64,000 nucleotides of DNA from Streptomyces cynarae (GTDB taxonomy: Bacteria; Actinomycetota; Actinomycetes; Streptomycetales; Streptomycetaceae), in NCBI RefSeq assembly GCF_025642135.1, contig NZ_CP106793.1, positions 6,230,001-6,294,000 on the forward strand, read 5' to 3'. The position numbers and the translations under genes were made by a program. The stretch's first letter is position 1. Every line of letters begins with the position of its first letter. The notes under the pieces are model-generated. The model searched no databases and was not told where the DNA came from. It was given only the letters and a program-made list of their open reading frames with translations. Positions 61,241 through 64,000 of the stretch are shown here, in pieces.

Positions 61241-63466
61241 ATGCCCGCGTCCACTCCGAGCCGACGTGTCGTTCTCGCCGGTACCGCGGCGACCGCCGCG
61301 CTCACCGCCGTCCCGTTCGTCCCCGGACAGGCGCTGGCCGCGGCATCGACCGCCACCACCACGCCGGCCTACCGCTGGCGCAACGCCGTCATAGGCGGTA
61401 CAGGTTTCGTCACCGGCGTTCTCTTCCACCCCGCGGTCCGCGGCCTCGCCTACGCCCGTACCGACATCGGCGGCGCCTACCGCTGGGACGACCGCACCGC
61501 GCTCTGGACCCCGCTGACCGACCACCTCGGTTCGGACGACTGGAACCTCCTCGGCGTCGAGGCCATCGCCGTCGACCCCGCCCACCCCGACCGCGTCTAC
61601 CTCGCCCTCGGCACCTACACCCAGTCCTGGGCCGGCAACGGGGCGATCCTGCGGTCCGACGACCGCGGTGCCACCTGGACCCGCACCGACCTCGGCGTCA
61701 AGCTCGGCGCCAACGAGGACGGCCGGGGCACGGGCGAGCGGCTGCTCGTCGATCCGCGGGACAGCAACACCCTGTGGCTGGGCACCCGGCACGACGGGCT
61801 GCTCAAGTCGACCGACCGGGGCGCGACCTGGGCGGCCGTGACCGGATTCCCGGCGTCCCCGAGCGCCACCGGGCAGGGGGTCACCTTCCTCGTCGCCGCG
61901 GGACGCACCCTCTACGCCGGCTGGGGCGACGGTGACGGTACGGCCGGTGCAAAGAACCTTTACCGCACCGCCGACGGCACCACCTGGGAAGCCGTCCCCG
62001 GCCGGCCCTCCGGCACCGCCGCCGAGGTCCCGATCCGGGCGGCCTTCGACCGGGGCACCGGCCACCTGTACGTGACCTACGCCAACGCGCCCGGCCCCAA
62101 CGGCCAGTCCGACGGCAGCGTGCACAAGCTCTGCACCCTCAACGGCAAGTGGACCGAGGTCACGCCGGTCAAGCCGGGCGGGACCGCCGCCGACGGATCC
62201 GCCGACACCTTCGGATACGGGGGTGTCGCCGTCGACGCCCGCCACCCGGGCACCGTCGTCGTCTCCACCAACAACCGGTGGGCGGACGTCGACACCCTGT
62301 ACCGGACGACCGACGGCGGCCGTACCTGGATATCCCTGAAGGACACGGCCGTCCTCGACGTCTCCGAGACCCCCTACCTCAAGTGGGGCCAGGCCAAGCC
62401 GAAGTTCGGCTGGTGGATCCAGGCTCTCGCCCTCGACCCGTACGACTCGCGGCACATCGTCTACGGCACCGGCGCCACCCTCTACGGCACGCGGGATCTG
62501 AAGAACTGGGCCCCGCAGATCCGCGGCCTGGAGGAGACGGCCGTGCGCCTGCTGATCTCGCCTCCGGTCGGGGAGGCGCACCTGATCAGCGGGTGCGGGG
62601 ACATCGGCGTGATGTACCACGAGTCGCTCACGGCATCGCCCTCGCGCGGCATGGCGTCGAACCCGGTCTTCGGGTCGGCCATGGGGCTCGCCCAGGCCGC
62701 GGCCAGGCCGGCGTACGTCGTCCGTACCGGCTGGGGCGACCACGGCAACGGCGCTTACTCGAACGACGGCGGGCAGACCTGGGCGCCCTTCACGGCCCAG
62801 CCCTCCATCGCCAAGGACGCACCGGGGCCGATCGCCACCAACGCCGACGGCAGTGTGCTGCTCTGGGTCTTCGTGCACTCTGACGGCACGAAGTTCCCCG
62901 CCTACCGCTCCGCGGACAACGGCGTCACCTGGTCCGAGGTCACCTCCTTCCCGAAGGGCGCCACGCCGGTCGCCGACCCGGCCGACCCGACGCTCTTCTA
63001 CGCGTACGACACCGAAACAGGAACGCTGTACGCCAGCACTGACAGTGGCCGTACCTTCACCGCCCGCGCGACCGGACTGCCCTCCGGGGACAGCCAGTTC
63101 AAGCTGGTCGCGTCGCCGGGCAGGTCCGGCGACCTGTGGCTGAGCGCCAAATGGGAGGGCCTGCACCGGTCCACCGACGGCGGCGCGAGCTTCTCGAAGA
63201 CCGTCGGCGTCGCAGCCTCGGAGTGTCTCGGTTTCGGCAGGGCCGCGGACGGCGCCGACCACCCCGCCATCTATCTGGTGGGCAGGATCGGGACCGTCAC
63301 CGGCGTCCACCGCTCCGACGACGAGGCCAAGACCTGGGTGCGGATCAACGACGACCAGCACCAGTGGGGTTGGATCGGCACGGCCGTCACCGGTGACCCG
63401 CGCGTCTACGGCCGTGTCTACCTGGCCACGAACGGCCGGGGCATCCAGTACGGGGAGCCGTCCTGA
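61241..63466 (+). CDS. GH74 xyloglucanase-type glycosidase, Tat-secreted
   Basis: The 741-residue protein has a Tat signal (PSRRVVLAGTAATAALTAVP, cleavage near 33) and two seven-bladed propellers of repeated BNR/Asp-box motifs (SDDRGATWTRTDLG, STDRGATWAAV, SNDGGQTWAPF, STDSGRTFTA). Asp75 in ARTDIGGAYRWDDR is the conserved GH74 catalytic position. It cuts the beta-1,4-glucan backbone of xyloglucan. It follows the importer on the same strand, so the products would be taken up by it. No carbohydrate-binding module is attached. Confidence 0.9.
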   Translation: MPASTPSRRVVLAGTAATAALTAVPFVPGQALAAASTATTTPAYRWRNAVIGGTGFVTGVLFHPAVRGLAYARTDIGGAYRWDDRTALWTPLTDHLGSDDWNLLGVEAIAVDPAHPDRVYLALGTYTQSWAGNGAILRSDDRGATWTRTDLGVKLGANEDGRGTGERLLVDPRDSNTLWLGTRHDGLLKSTDRGATWAAVTGFPASPSATGQGVTFLVAAGRTLYAGWGDGDGTAGAKNLYRTADGTTWEAVPGRPSGTAAEVPIRAAFDRGTGHLYVTYANAPGPNGQSDGSVHKLCTLNGKWTEVTPVKPGGTAADGSADTFGYGGVAVDARHPGTVVVSTNNRWADVDTLYRTTDGGRTWISLKDTAVLDVSETPYLKWGQAKPKFGWWIQALALDPYDSRHIVYGTGATLYGTRDLKNWAPQIRGLEETAVRLLISPPVGEAHLISGCGDIGVMYHESLTASPSRGMASNPVFGSAMGLAQAAARPAYVVRTGWGDHGNGAYSNDGGQTWAPFTAQPSIAKDAPGPIATNADGSVLLWVFVHSDGTKFPAYRSADNGVTWSEVTSFPKGATPVADPADPTLFYAYDTETGTLYASTDSGRTFTARATGLPSGDSQFKLVASPGRSGDLWLSAKWEGLHRSTDGGASFSKTVGVAASECLGFGRAADGADHPAIYLVGRIGTVTGVHRSDDEAKTWVRINDDQHQWGWIGTAVTGDPRVYGRVYLATNGRGIQYGEPS

Positions 63467-64000
63467 TGCCGGACCTCAGTGCCGCCACCCGCGGCCGCAT
63501 CCTCTTCGGTGGCGACTACAACCCCGAGCAGTGGCCCGAGGAGACCTGGCACGAGGACGTCCGGCTGATGAAGGACGCCGGCGTCAACTCCGTGACGCTC
63601 GGTGTTTTCTCCTGGGCGAAGTTCGAACCGCACCCGGGCGCACGGGAGTTCGACTGGCTGGACACGCTGATGGACCTGATGCACGGCAACGGCATCGGCG
63701 TCGTCCTCGCCACCCCCACCTCATCGCCGCCGCCCTGGATGGGCCGGCTGCACCCCGACACCCTGCCCGTCACCGAGGACGGCCGCACCGAGTGGTGGGG
63801 CGGCAGGCAGCACTTCTCGCACTCCAGCGCCACCTACCGGCGCTACGCCGCCGCCATCACCGAGGACCTGGCCGCCCGCTACGGCGGCCACCCCGCCCTC
63901 ACGATGTGGCACATCAACAACGAGTACTGCACCTTCGACCACGGTGACCAGGCGGCGGTGGCCTTCCGCCGCTGGCTCCGGGAGAAGTACGGCACCCTCG
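63466..64000 (+). CDS. GH42 beta-galactosidase, N-terminal part (runs off the window)
   Basis: The ATG overlaps the GH74 stop (TGATG). The first 178 residues show GRILFGGDYNPEQWPEETWH, FSWAKFEPHPGAREFDWLDT, ATPTSSPPPWMGRLHPDTLP, TEWWGGRQHFSHSSATYRRY and the acid/base Glu in MWHINNEYCTFDHG. This is the GH42 start, cytoplasmic (no signal). It would remove galactose side chains from xyloglucan oligosaccharides. The rest lies to the right of the window. Confidence 0.9.
   Translation, partial: MPDLSAATRGRILFGGDYNPEQWPEETWHEDVRLMKDAGVNSVTLGVFSWAKFEPHPGAREFDWLDTLMDLMHGNGIGVVLATPTSSPPPWMGRLHPDTLPVTEDGRTEWWGGRQHFSHSSATYRRYAAAITEDLAARYGGHPALTMWHINNEYCTFDHGDQAAVAFRRWLREKYGTL

Overview
The window is high-GC DNA from a Streptomyces chromosome. 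It carries the sporulation sigma factor gene whiG, has the gene order dprA-whiG-rpsB-tsf-pyrH-frr-cdsA-rlmN known from the S. coelicolor core, uses many GTG/TTG starts, and encodes Tat lipoproteins and a class-E (LAxTG) sortase substrate. I see no rRNA, tRNA, CRISPR array or transposase.

Layout. (1) 1-8.9 kb is core: 3' end of dprA, whiG, a TetR regulator, an M23 peptidase, the translation/nucleotide/lipid run rpsB-tsf-pyrH-frr-cdsA, and a YceI protein. (2) About 9.0-16.46 kb is a decayed island inserted at the 5' end of rlmN. A diverged 44-nt copy of the rlmN start region lies at its left edge and the intact gene at its right edge. Inside are small accessory genes of the kind found around actinomycete integrative elements, truncated genes (DUF1254, UTRA/GntR, HAD-like), a tail matching the catalytic end of a tyrosine integrase, and two copies of a 119-nt repeat ending in a tRNA-Arg(ACG)-like anticodon-arm sequence. 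(3) 16.5-23.4 kb: rlmN, a TPP riboswitch in front of thiB-thiP-thiQ, a GNAT acetyltransferase, a sortase-anchored protein and a VOC protein. (4) 23.5-29.1 kb and 38.2-54.2 kb look like one polyamine/GABA catabolic region: a class III aminotransferase with an Lrp-type regulator, two aminobutyraldehyde-type dehydrogenases, a four-gene polyamine ABC importer, a PuuB-like oxidase, GABA aminotransferase, a PucR regulator and a succinate-semialdehyde-type dehydrogenase. Together these could import putrescine/spermidine and convert it through GABA to succinate. (5) 29.3-38.0 kb lies between them: a two-gene membrane pair with RHIM-like amyloid motifs, a serine hydrolase, an ECF sigma factor fused to a membrane/extracytoplasmic domain, a GDPD phosphodiesterase, adenosine deaminase, a DUF4190 protein and a NADAR protein. 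(6) 54.3-64 kb is a plant-polysaccharide (probably xyloglucan) locus: GH3, a sugar ABC importer, GH74 and the start of a GH42 gene. Two identical LacI-type palindromes sit in the divergent promoter region.

Quality note: five genes (M23, FtsX-like, DUF4190, membrane ATPase, PucR) are interrupted by seven apparent single-base losses, mostly in G/C runs and all of the same sign. This looks more like consensus error than real gene decay. The strongest candidates for something new are the RHIM-motif pair (29.36-31.32 kb) and the attachment-site remnants of the rlmN island.
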